NCBI GenBank assembly: GCA_037447655.1
Contig: JBBHKE010003355.1
Coordinates: 1 to 10,391 of the forward strand
Direction of reading: 5' to 3'
DNA length: 10,391 nt
Origin: Zygnema cylindricum
Lineage: Eukaryota > Streptophyta > Zygnematophyceae > Zygnematales > Zygnemataceae
This document shows, in pieces, positions 1 through 7,551 of this stretch; position 1 is the first letter of the stretch, and every line of letters begins with the position of its first letter. The position numbers were made by a program, and so were the translations under genes. A model generated the notes under the pieces. The model saw only the letters and a list, made by a program, of their open reading frames with translations, was not told the origin of the DNA and did not search any database.

Positions 1-198
1 AATCCTCAACACATGGACATTAGACTCAGCTTTGTTAGAGAGAAAGTAGAAAAAAAAATAATCAGTTTAGAGTACCGACCAGATAGTGAGATTGTAGCAG
101 ATATGATGACCAAACCTGTGCCTTGCCCTAAGCTTATTTTCTACATGGAGAAGTGTGGTCTGAAATTAAAGATTAACTACAAAATAAGGGGAGAGTAG
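1..198 (+). CDS. Copia pol, C-terminal end of RNase H (partial)
   Basis: The reading frame is open from the window edge to a TAG at 196-198. It reads NPQHMDIRLSFVREKV and then SLEYRPDSEIVADMMTKPV. This is the conserved end of copia RNase H: the family normally has a K/Q-H-I/M-D-I-R segment, then R-E-K-V, then an I/V-A-D-x-x-T-K-P/A tail. The Asp in the VADMMTKP motif matches the position of the last acidic RNase H residue. About 65 codons are visible, so the rest of pol is upstream of the window. No stop or frameshift is seen in this stretch. The stop codon lies on the first bases of the LTR, so the coding region runs through the polypurine tract. RNase H would degrade the RNA template during reverse transcription in the virus-like particle. 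Confidence 0.88.
   Translation, partial: NPQHMDIRLSFVREKVEKKIISLEYRPDSEIVADMMTKPVPCPKLIFYMEKCGLKLKINYKIRGE
186..194 (+). promoter_or_regulatory. Polypurine tract (plus-strand primer) of element E0
   Basis: AAGGGGAGA lies directly before the LTR start (GTAGAAATTAATGG). In copia elements an A/G-rich tract at this place resists RNase H and primes plus-strand DNA. It is also translated here, as the last sense codons of pol. Confidence 0.7.
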
Positions 199-877
199 AA
201 ATTAATGGACTTTTTAAAGTATTTTCTAGGTGTGAATATAAATATAGAAAGAAGCCGAGGCACTCTACCTCTAACTTCTCTCTGGAAACTCTCAAACTTG
301 TCGCAATCATTGAGAAATTGGAGAGGAAGCTAGAGCCATGGCTACCTAGGCTATCCAGAGGTTTACGGGATATATATATTAGTAGGGGTTTATTTACTAA
401 AATTATATGTGACAGCTCCAGGATTTGATCATGGAACCTGCCGGCCGGTAATCAGTCAAAAGCCGGTAGCTTTAACCGTTAGGTCTAGAGATAGTGTAAC
501 ATAGTGTAGGTTTGATAATTAATTAAACATTTATATTTAGGATAGTTCATTTAACTGAAAAAGTTTTACGGGAGACATAGATCCAGTAATGTAATAGTAC
601 GGATTACAGTACAGATAAAAAACGAATACTGCACATTTATTTCTTTAGTGAAACGAATACCGCGCATGTATTTATTACGGCTACGATTAAATGTGAATTT
701 AATCAGATGGCTGAAATTAAACGCCGAGATCGCGGAAGAGGATTTCGGCGGTTTTTTATCATCGCCACATCGGATAACATGTGGCGGTCTAACATTGCAT
801 TGCGGCATCTCCGAGGATTAAGGGAGCGAATCCGGATATACCACGTGTCGACATTTAGGGCATGTCGTACAATGTTC

Positions 878-914
878 GTACAAAAAGTACACCGGCAGCT
901 GTACTTTTGTGTAC
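878..914 (+). repeat. Imperfect hairpin in the family A LTR
   Basis: The left arm GTACAAAAAGTAC (878-890) pairs with the right arm GTACTTTTGTGTAC (901-914) around a 10-nt loop. The same structure recurs at 7888-7924 in the LTR of the - strand element (GTACACAAAAGTAC and GTACTTTATGTAC). One arm survives in the truncated copy near 1262-1276. Confidence 0.65.
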
Positions 915-1026
915 GGAGGAGTAATTTGATTAGCTCCCTACATCAATAGATAGTGTCTGTGAGGGAGGTAGGACTTAGAAAAATTAGGAGATAGGACCCT
1001 CTCTCCCAGAGAGCTTCGGTACAAAA

Positions 1027-1040
1027 GGTCAACTTTGACC
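1027..1040. promoter_or_regulatory. W-box-like palindrome in LTR1
   Basis: GGTCAACTTTGACC consists of two inverted TTGACC half-sites around CT. TTGAC(C/T) is the core bound by plant WRKY factors. The same 14 bases are kept on the - strand at 7762-7775 in LTR3 and are degraded in LTR2. Regulation is inferred from the motif alone. Confidence 0.4.
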
Positions 1041-1250
1041 CTCTATAACTTACTACTCAGGGGAGCAAATTTAGAGATTCTTTTTGCTATCGACTTAGGG
1101 GAGTCTTGCCTTCACAGGGGTAAAGTTGGTCAAAGTTATTGTCTACGAGGGTGGCAGTTGTTCTTACTGAAACACAATGGGGTCAGGATTATCCTAGAGG
1201 CTTCTTGGAAGCTGTCCACTTTGAGGACTTATGGAGGTCTCAAAGTTTCA

Positions 1251-1949
1251 TAGAAGTGCCGGTGTACTTTCTGTACGACCATTGTATGACATGGCCAACC
1301 AGTCAACACATGTCATATCTGGATTCGTTCTTGTAATCTCTGGAGATGTCGTAATCCAATGCGGGCGCGCCACGTGTCAATCGATATGGTGGTGACTGAA
1401 AACTGCCAAAATCTTATTCCGCGATCTCGACATCTTTAGCCGCCGTCCGATCAATTCTAGGTTTAAATCGTAGCCGTCATAAATCATTGCTGGAATTGTT
1501 TTTCGCTTTCAAAACAAAATGCCCGATATTCGTTTCGCAACCGTACTGTACCATGTACTTTACAAATTTGTATCCATTCACGACGTCTATATTTTCCGTT
1601 TAATTGATTTAGTTCATCCCTAACTATTTATATATTTGTCAACCTTATATATCTGCACTGATCCTAAACTTGTAGGGTAAAGCAAACCGCTACTGGCTAG
1701 CTTGATAGACGCTAGGTACCAAGATCAAATCTTGGGTCTGTCAAGTACCCTGTAAGTAAATATGCTAAAACATGTGCATGTTTTTCTCTTGATAGCAGAG
1801 GCAGCCATTGCTTTATCTCCCTCTTCAACCTTCAATGACTGCGACAAGTGTGGGAGTTGAAGAGAGGAGTTAGAGGCAAACTGCCTTTGCTTCTTTTGTG
1901 CATTTAATTTTAGACATAGAAAATACTAAAAGAACCATTAATTTCTACA
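1251..1949 (-). repeat. Truncated family A LTR, inverted (LTR-R)
   Basis: Read on the - strand it starts with an intact TGTAGAAATTAATGG at 1949 and follows LTR1 for about 700 bp. It stops at the CCGGTGTAC segment (1259-1267) next to the end of LTR1. Shared landmarks are the TTTTAGTATTTTCTA block near the outer end, the GCGACAAGT/GAAGTTAGAGG-type block, the G-box CACGTG at 1371-1376 and the CGATATGG/GATGTGG block. The last third of the LTR, present in LTR1, LTR2 and LTR3, is missing. The missing part may lie on the far side of E0, outside the window. Host flank after its start is GCAGT (1950-1954). Confidence 0.72.
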
Positions 1950-2417
1950 GCAGTACCACATTGGTTTACGACATCTCTGGGGATTACAACAACGAATCCA
2001 AATATGACATGTGTCGACTTGTTAGCTGTGTCTTACAATGGACATACAAAAAGTAAAACGGCACCTGAATCTTTCTGAACGACACAGTATTATGATTGGT
2101 GTCGTACTTGAGTAGATAGAGTTTTAGAGAGAGTTAGGACTTTGAAAAAATTTATAGATTGGACCCTCTCTCCAACAGAGCTTCTCTTCAAAACGTCATT
2201 TTTGACCACTCATAACTTACTGCCTAGAGGAGAAAATTTAGAGATTCTTTTTGCTATCCACTCAGGGTTGTCTTGCCTTCACAAGGGTTAAAATGGTTAG
2301 AGTTTTTGTCTGTCAGGGTGGTAGTTATTATTGTTGAAACATAATGGTGTCAGTGTCATCCTAGAGGCTTTGTGTGAGCTGCCTACTTTGAGGACCTATC
2401 GAGGTCCTAGAGTTGCA
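1950..2417 (+). repeat. Truncated family A LTR (LTR2), 3' part only
   Basis: It aligns with LTR1 from about position 783 of the window to the LTR end. Shared blocks are ACATTG then CATCTC near the left edge, GTGTCGAC, ACAAAAAGTA, GGACCCTCTCTCC, AATTTAGAGATTCTTTTTGCTATC, GTCTTGCCTTCACA, and CCTAGAGGCTT followed by GAGGACCTAT. It ends AGAGTTGCA at 2417, the same point where LTR1 and LTR3 end. It is clearly more diverged than LTR1, with a broken hairpin and a degraded W-box palindrome, so it is likely older. To the right is family B coding sequence, so this is the right edge of a + strand insertion or solo LTR. Its left part may lie beyond the nested elements. Confidence 0.72.
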
Positions 2418-2938
2418 CTTTCGATGGTGTTGTCCGGGTTGAGATTCACCTTGAACACCCATTTGATGCCAATAGCTTTTCTCCTCAGAGGAAGATTCAT
2501 TAGCTCCCACGTCTGCGCCTTGATAATTCAATCTCTTTCATCAATTACTGCCTCGATCAAGTGATTTCTCTCAGGTGATGAGAAGGCCTTATGAGTTGTT
2601 ACAGGTTCCTCTGTAACCCCATAAAAAGAAAAATGAGAGCTTACTTGTAGCCTGCTGGTAAATCTCTTTCCCCCGGTAAATTCTACGTCTAAAATCGTTG
2701 ACAATCTAGGATTTTTCTGCCTTGTTTGACATGTGACAAATGATTCTTCCTAAGTGGGAGTCTTTGTTGATTCATCTATAAGAGTCACTGGTGTAAGTGA
2801 TGGAGGATTTATCATAGATGTAGGTGACTGTGATGGAATATAAACCGGTTGCGTGTGATGAAAGATGACGTACCCTTGTTCTCTTTCTTTTGTCGAATGG
2901 TCTGTTGTTTTAAATTGATCAACTGAATCTTGTTCATC
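2418..2938 (-). pseudogene. Family B copia pol fragment (integrase-RT linker and RT N-terminus)
   Basis: The - strand reads a Ser/Pro-rich linker (QPVYIPSQSPTSM), then EEPVTTHKAFSSPERN, then AQTWELMNLPLRRKAIGIKW and FKVNLNPDNTIE. This is the start of the copia RT domain, where families carry TWEL, then P, then K-P/A-I-G-x-K/R-W-V-F-K. At least two in-frame stops are visible, one after the linker near 2749 and one just before the TWEL segment. The related block in the neighbouring element at about 4580-4790 differs strongly in wording, so this is another copia family. It is cut on the left by LTR2 within the NTIER motif and joins family A RT on the right near 2938 with no LTR between. It has no function now. 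Confidence 0.75.
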
Positions 2939-3634
2939 TTTACTAAGCACTCCTACAGGTGCAGCCAAATCGGGCCGGGTACAATACATAAAATAGATTA
3001 GACTTCCCACTACTTGCTTGTAAGGAATAGTCTGCATAAACTTCTGTTCTTCAGGAGATAATTCCTCGTCTAAGACTATGACTCTTTCTTCCTCACTCCC
3101 CTCACTTCCCTTTATTAACTCCATTGGAGTTGTACAACTATTAGCTTTATCCATCTGAAAGTTTTCAAGCATGTTCCCTAGTGCTTCCTTTTGAGTCAAT
3201 TTTATAATCGTTCTTTTTCGATCTTTTTCTACTTGAATTTCCAAAATATATTTTACTTTCCCCATATTCTTCATTTCAAATCTTCTGTTAAGATCAGTTT
3301 TCAGTTTATTAATTTTTTTCATTGATTTACTTTAAACAAGTAAATCATCAACATAAATTGCAATAAATATAACACCTTCCTCATCTTCAAAAACATAGAT
3401 TGAGTGATATGAGTTGATCCGAATGTATCCGTGACCGGTAAGAAACTCATCAAGCTTCTTATTCCACTGTCGAGGCGCCTGTTTCAAACCATAAAGAGAT
3501 TTAATCAGCCGGCATACCTTACTCTCCTCTCCTTCCTCCACAAATCCTTTTGGTTGTCGCATGAAGATCTCCTCTTCTAATTCTCCATGCAAAAAGGTTG
3601 TCTTGATGTCCATCTGGTGCACCTCTATGTCTTT
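2939..3634 (-). pseudogene. Copia RT, C-terminal half (element A1)
   Basis: After the solo LTR the - strand resumes with DIEVHQMDIKTTFLHGELEE, which carries the first catalytic Asp (QMD, codon 3608-3610). It continues through LYGLKQAPRQWNKKLD and SIYVFEDEEGVIFIAIYVDD, where the YVDD catalytic box lies at 3344-3355. A TAA follows at once (3332-3334). Beyond it the same frame continues as INKLKTDLNRRFEMKNMGKV, then TTPME, then VVGSLIYFMYCTRPDLAAPV. This is the thumb/connection part that precedes RNase H. It ends after VGVLSK, where family members continue with a short segment and AKRVLRYL; here family B sequence follows. The stop and the 845-bp insertion both kill the protein. Confidence 0.88.
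3630..3634. repeat. Target site duplication, left copy (TCTTT)
   Basis: TCTTT at 3630-3634 and TCTTC at 4480-4484 flank the solo LTR and differ by one base. Five bases is the duplication length of copia integrase. Removing the insert and one copy restores the RT reading (…AED then IEVHQMD). Confidence 0.8.
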
Positions 3635-3690
3635 TGTTGTTTTGAGACAACTGCTGGCACTGAAGATGAAGAAGATGCAGCAGTAGTCAT
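3635..3690 (-). CDS. Putative start of gag inside LTR-S
   Basis: From ATG at 3688-3690 the - strand reads MTTAASSSSSVPAVVSKQ plus two bases (CA) up to the LTR end. The LTR at 8860-9652 ends with a peptide of the same style, MSTSTTTTAPPPAPVVVEQ plus CA, in the same phase relative to the LTR end. In a complete element the frame could continue into the internal region, as TYA does in yeast Ty1, where gag starts inside the 5' LTR. Here the frame runs on into the host RT by chance. The initiation role is inferred; no full-length element is present to confirm it. Confidence 0.45.
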
Positions 3691-3852
3691 CGTAGAACAA
3701 AACAAAAAAGGAACCTTCCACAAATACCGATGGCTGAACAACAACTTTGACAAACTATAACTTTCAAAAAAATGATCCAATGGTTGTGAAAATTTACCAC
3801 AGTGTAGATAACATACAAAAGGAACACACACACAAATTTTCAATGAATTCCG

Positions 3853-3868
3853 CTCACAGATCTGTGAG
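3853..3868. repeat. 16-bp perfect palindrome in LTR-S
   Basis: CTCACAGATCTGTGAG equals its own reverse complement. It lies about 160 bp before the putative gag ATG of the solo LTR. It could be a dimeric protein-binding site or chance; no known motif is recognised. Confidence 0.5.
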
Positions 3869-4479
3869 ATATGCAGAAATGAAATAACATCAAACTGAGT
3901 GTACAGTTTTCATATCATTTGTTCCTAATGAAATCAAATTAACTAAGTCCTACTTCTATACACCGAAACTACACTAAGTTGTACGGAGGCATTCCAGCCG
4001 TACATATAACATTCTAACACAACAAATAGTATGAGTATACCTCTGTACTGAAGGTATGTGATAAACCACATTCTCAACACTAAAAAACTAATTCACTACA
4101 AACAAAATTCTATTCTACCAAATATTTACACCGAAGTTCAGACAACGTAAAGTGATAGTGATCTAGTCATGCCTCGTCAGTATTTGTTGGCAGCAGCTGT
4201 CAACCGTTTGACTAAAGGATTTGGCACCGTAGAACTGACTTCACGAAATCCCGTGGACTTGCCGAATTTGCGTACGTCCACAGAGGACATACTCACGCAT
4301 TTCTCTCAAGTGACGACGCGTGTCCCAAGTGTGAATGAACTGTGAACTCCCAACTTCACTCTCACACTAATTTTGGTAACCACTGAACTGAACTCAACCA
4401 AAAATAGCTTAAGTCCTGAATAGCTCTCTCTCCCTCACACCTGAGGCATAGAGAGGACTAAAGCTTTCTAAAAACAACA

Positions 4480-5165
4480 TCTTCCGCTACTACCAAACTG
4501 AGAAGTATGCGGACGTAGGGAAATCTGACGACCGGGGCAAAGGTTTCCTCGTAGTCAATTCCCTCCTTTTGTGTAAATCCCTTTGCCACTAATCTAGCCT
4601 TGTAACGCTCGATTATGTTATCTCGGTCCAGTTTTAATTTAAAAACCCAGTTACAACCGATTGGTTTTCGGTTAGGTGGACAATCCAGCAGCTCCCAAGT
4701 ATGGGTTGCCATAATTGAGGCCATCTCCTCATTGATGGCTGTCTTCCACAGATTTCTTTTTGGACGAGTCATCGCCTCTCTATAAGTCTGAGGTTCATCT
4801 TGATGAGATAGTTTTGTTACCTTGTTATTAACCTGTTTTTCTTGCAATCTTTTCCTACTTCTCCTCCCCCTTTCAAAATCTGAAGCCAGAATAGATGGTT
4901 CTCGTGGATTCTTTCGAACAATCTCGGCTTCTCCCCTATCTCTTGATTCCGAATCAATTTCCAGCACGTCTTCCGCTTCGAGTAGAGTTGTCACTGGAGT
5001 TTCCACAGCCAAGTCCTTTTCGGTCTGATTTGTATCTGCAAGAATGTCATCTTCTCTAAAACTTGGATAGTTAGGAAGCTCAAAGTCATCAGAATTTTCT
5101 GACTCAAATCTGATTTTTACTAACTTTGTATATTTGAAGGGATCCACACACTTTCCTTCATCCAT
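4480..5165 (-). pseudogene. Copia integrase-RT linker and RT N-terminal half (element A1)
   Basis: The - strand is open from 5165 to the solo LTR. The first 110 residues or so are an acidic, Ser/Glu-rich linker ([36 protein letters not shown]), usual between copia integrase and RT. Then come [76 protein letters not shown] and [15 protein letters not shown]. These are the fingers/palm start of the RT, and the F-A-P-V motif is highly conserved. The frame then enters the solo LTR and stops after a few false residues (VVFRKL). The catalytic Asp box is on the other side of the insertion. No internal stop is seen here, unlike in the integrase part. Confidence 0.88.
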
Positions 5166-5983
5166 AACTACTAGATGCTTTACTAAGATTATATCTTCTC
5201 TCTTTAGATCATAAACTCTATATCTTTAGACATCCTCATCATATCCTAATAAATAATCCGGTTTTCCTTTAGGATCTAGCTTCTAATTAGACCGATTTGT
5301 ATCTAGACTGAATACTTGATAGCCGAAAACCTTTAAGTGAGATATGTCTGGTTTCCGGCCTGTCCATCTCTCATAAGGTGTTTGTTCTTTTATAGCTCAA
5401 GTAAGAACTCTATTTTTGAGGTAATTAGCACAGTTCAATGCGTCTGCCCAAAACCATTTTCCTATCTTCTTATCCGACAACATACTTCTACCACTATCAC
5501 TTAGTGTCCTATTTAATCTTTCAGCTACCCCATTCTGTTTTCCGAGTTTTGTGGAACTGTCTTTAAGTGTTGGACTCCATCTTCCCTCAAAAAATCCTCA
5601 AACTGGTTAGAGGTATACCCTCAACCATTGTCACTCCTTACTCTCTTGATTGAAGTTTCATGGAGTTTTTCGCTCAATGCTTTATATTGTCTATAACAAT
5701 CCTAAGCTTCTGACTTGTTTTTCAAAAAATACACCCTGAAATACCGAGACCAATCATCAATGATAGAGATCATAAATCTTTCCCCCCCCCCGGTGAGGGC
5801 ACTTTAGCTGGTCCCCAAATATTTATGTGTACTAAATCTATAATTTTTTCTCCCTTATAGGTAGCTGTTTTTGGGAAGGGGTAATCTGTGTGCTTTACCT
5901 TGAGCACATCCACTAAAATCACTTATATTATCACTTTTACTGAATTGAATCCCTTCTACCACTCCCATCTTTTTCATCTCTCT
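5166..5983 (-). pseudogene. Copia integrase catalytic core and C-terminal region (element A1, decayed)
   Basis: Several frames on the - strand together read as copia integrase. Recognised pieces are IQFSKSDNIS, GCAQGKAHRLP, IIDLVHINIWGPAKVPS, FMISIIDDWSRYFRVYFLKN, HETSIKRVRSDNG, FLREDGVQHLKTVPQN, GVAERLNRTLSDSGRSMLS, ANYLKNRVLT, TPYERWTGRKPDISHLKVFG and KPDYLLGYDEDV. The core uses a D,D35E triad. The first position is Asn in HINIWGP where families have Asp; the SDNG Asp and the AERLNR Glu remain. In-frame stops follow SDNG and appear in other blocks, and at least two frameshifts are seen. One is at a run of ten C (5782-5791, G on this strand). It once joined cDNA into host DNA; this copy cannot. 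Confidence 0.85.
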
Positions 5984-6439
5984 TTACTTATCTAGATTCA
6001 CATGCCCAAGCCTTTTATGCCACATCATAATATCATGAACACCGGCATGATAAAGTTTCTTTGTTTCATTACTTAAAATCAGCCTAAACATCCTTTGGCT
6101 ACCTTTCTCAGCAATGGAATATACATCCTCCTGAAAACTAGCAATAAAGACTCTTTCCCTAGTGCTAGTGAAAAAACCCTTATCATCTAATACAGATGTA
6201 GAGATGAGGTTTTTGTTCAGCTTCGGAATAAACAATACATCGGAGAATGTTACTATATATGTCTTTCCTTCTACTAGCACTTTCAGATCTACCGATCCTA
6301 CAACAGTACTACTGACTATCCTCCCATCCCCGTACTCTATCTCTACGGTGGGAATCTATCTTATCTTAGTGAACAGGAACTTTTCCTTACACATCTGCAT
6401 GGAGACACCTGAATCTACAACCCTGCCTGCTTCACCTTT
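5984..6439 (-). pseudogene. Copia aspartic protease and pre-integrase region (element A1)
   Basis: The - strand reads GEAGRVVDSGVSMQMCKEKF, then after a TAG at 6356-6358 IPTVEIEYGDGRIVSSTVVG, VEGKTYIVTFSDVLFIPKLN and KNLISTSVLDDKGF. DSG at 6407-6415 is the catalytic motif of retroviral-type aspartic protease, which cuts the Gag-Pol precursor. FIPKLNKNLIS is the usual end of the copia protease domain. HKRLGHVNLDK then gives the pre-integrase His motif. The paired Cys motif that follows is damaged: FSGCAQGK has Phe where families have the first Cys. One stop falls inside the protease. A further stop right after NLDK ends the open stretch. Confidence 0.85.
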
Positions 6440-7539
6440 CAATCCAACGTAAGCACATTTTTGCCTTCGAGGAATTTCGACCTCGTTTTCGCCTCCAACT
6501 CCTCATCCAAAATGAGCTCATCGTCCTCGTCCTCGGATTCTACCTCATGCACTTGTGTCACAATGGCCTTTTTCTTTCCTCTTCGGGTTCCACCGGTCTG
6601 CCCCTCCTTTAACCAAAGCTTGATTAGCTTAGTGTACTCCGCCATATAATGCCCCGGTTTTTTACAAAAATGACATAAACCTTTGGGAGCCCTTGGTCCG
6701 AACTCGTCGGTTTGATTTTTCTGCTCCCTTCCCCTATAGTTTCCGACTGGTTTCCGGGAATCCTTGTTCCTCCAATCGATCGAAGTTGTTAAGGCTTGGC
6801 CACTCTTTCCTCCCCTTCGGATCTCAATTGTATTCTCCCGAACGAGAATCATCCTTACCACTGAGTTCCATATCCACCTTGAGTCCGGCAAGTCTTGCAC
6901 ACGGTTGACTATATTCTTGATCTCATCGGGTAACTTCATCAGTAAACAGTTAACCTTTTTTTTTCACTAAAATCTTTTCCCGCACTTTGTAGCTCCATAA
7001 AAAGTGTAGCAAGCTCATTGCAAAATTCCAACATCTTCCCCCCCTTGTATACATACTCCTTAACTTTTTGATCAGCCAACTGTTGTTGCTGAATCGTACC
7101 ACTTCGATATATCTCTATGAGAGCCATCCAAAGATCGGATGCCTTTTCTACCTATAAATAAGGACATGCAAGCCCTTGAGTAAGATGGTGGAGGATAAAG
7201 TGCTTTGCACCCATATTGTTGAAGTCCCATGTATCAGTATCATTTTCCTCGTTCATCGGAATCGGTGACATAAATGCTGAACCTGTTGCTATTCGTGTGG
7301 TTGTCTCCTTCTCCGTTCCTTTGTCCACCACCTATCTTTGTTTTGTCTCCTCCGTTGAGGATGGATCTGCTTTCCTTGTGAATCTGCTTCCTCCAAACCC
7401 TGGAGGGATTCCAGAATTTGATGGACGCCCCACTTGTCCACTCACTATCCCCCAAAACCTTTTCTTGCATAGAGCTCCTGTCATCATACTTTCCTAGTAT
7501 ATGAAGCCAGTTCCATTAAAGATGGGTACCCTAGAGGGT
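6440..7539 (-). pseudogene. Copia gag with damaged zinc knuckle (element A1)
   Basis: From the LTR side the - strand reads VPIFNGTGF, the usual first motif of copia gag, then CKKRFWGIVSG. Further on come NNMGAKHFILHHLTQGLA, KASDLWMALIEIYRSGTIQQ and LADQKVKEYVYKGGKMLEFC, the capsid-like UBN2 region, then MKLPDEIKNIV. A basic stretch leads to a CCHC-type knuckle at 6634-6675, CHFCKKPGHYMAEY. Its last ligand is Tyr, not Cys, so RNA binding is likely lost. An acidic tail (EVESEDEDDELILDEELEA) ends gag. Stops occur after FNGTGFIY and at several later sites, and a frameshift is likely at the A/T run near 6956-6964. Gag formed the particle shell and packaged RNA. It is read through from the LTR with no gap. 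Confidence 0.85.
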
Positions 7540-7551
7540 GGGCCTATAACC
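7540..7551 (-). promoter_or_regulatory. Likely primer binding site of element A1
   Basis: Right after the LTR end, the - strand reads GGTTATAGGCCC. A tRNA primer site must lie here, and this loosely resembles the initiator-tRNA-Met site (TGGTATCAGAGC) used by many plant copia elements. The match is poor, so the site may be mutated or the primer may be another tRNA. Confidence 0.35.

Larger units (their letters stand above)
1..1250 (+). mobile_element. 3' end of a Ty1/copia retrotransposon, family A (element E0)
   Basis: This is the right-hand end of a + strand copia element that enters from outside the window. The order is canonical: C-terminal RNase H coding sequence, a purine-rich tract, then a long terminal repeat ending in CA. 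The 5' part (5' LTR, gag, most of pol) lies upstream of the window. The LTR matches the one upstream of gag in the - strand element at 7552-8596, so both belong to one family. Immediately right of it is an inverted, truncated copy of the same LTR, which suggests that E0 inserted into an older LTR of its own family. I am confident of the class; family membership rests on LTR similarity judged by eye. Confidence 0.85.
195..1250 (+). repeat. Family A 3' LTR, full length (LTR1, about 1056 bp)
   Basis: It starts right after the polypurine tract with GTAGAAATTAATGG. An intact TG start (TGTAGAAATTAATGG) is kept in the inverted copy, so LTR1 seems to have lost the leading T. It ends GGTCTCAAAGTTTCA at 1250. 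The same end, in the same order, is seen at 2417 (AGTTGCA) and at 7552 on the - strand (CCAGTTTCA). The LTR at 7552-8596 is almost the same length. Visible landmarks are a G-box CACGTG at 842-847, an imperfect hairpin at 878-914, a CCCTCTCTCCCAGAGAG stretch near 1000 and a GGTCAA-CT-TTGACC palindrome at 1027-1040. I cannot place the transcription start exactly. Confidence 0.8.
3635..4479 (-). repeat. Family C solo LTR inserted in RT (LTR-S, 845 bp)
   Basis: The segment begins TGTTGTTTT and ends AAAACAACA. It has the TG...CA form and flanking 5-bp repeats, and it interrupts an RT coding frame at one point. It contains no gag or pol sequence, so it is best explained as a solo LTR left by recombination between two LTRs. 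The ends are a perfect 9-bp inverted repeat, so they do not give the orientation. The - strand is chosen because its last 56 bases read ATG followed by a Ser/Thr-rich peptide, just as the LTR at 8860-9652 does in known orientation. A 16-bp perfect palindrome lies at 3853-3868. A non-autonomous DNA transposon is less likely, given the 5-bp duplication and the match to the other LTR. Confidence 0.78.

Noticed and set aside
707-1336. Short + strand open frames of 65-80 residues in LTR1.
   Set aside because: They lie in LTR sequence, are not kept as frames in LTR2 or LTR3, and show no protein motif.
195-1949. A foldback or Mutator-like DNA transposon with ~700-bp terminal inverted repeats (GTAGAAATTAATGG ... 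CCATTAATTTCTAC).
   Set aside because: The left arm follows copia pol and a polypurine tract directly, as an LTR should. The left arm plus middle recur as one unit at 7552-8596 before gag, and all three copies that keep the end finish at the same ...GTT(T/G)CA. Two inverted LTRs explain it better.
3625-3843. A 72-residue - strand open frame with a hydrophobic start, possibly a small secreted protein.
   Set aside because: It lies in the solo LTR body and only its last codons (the ATG and Ser-rich part) recur in another LTR. The upstream part shows no conservation that I can see.
6162-7497. Several + strand open frames (62-96 residues) opposite gag and protease.
   Set aside because: They are antisense shadows of the - strand gag and protease, whose recognised motifs are on the other strand.
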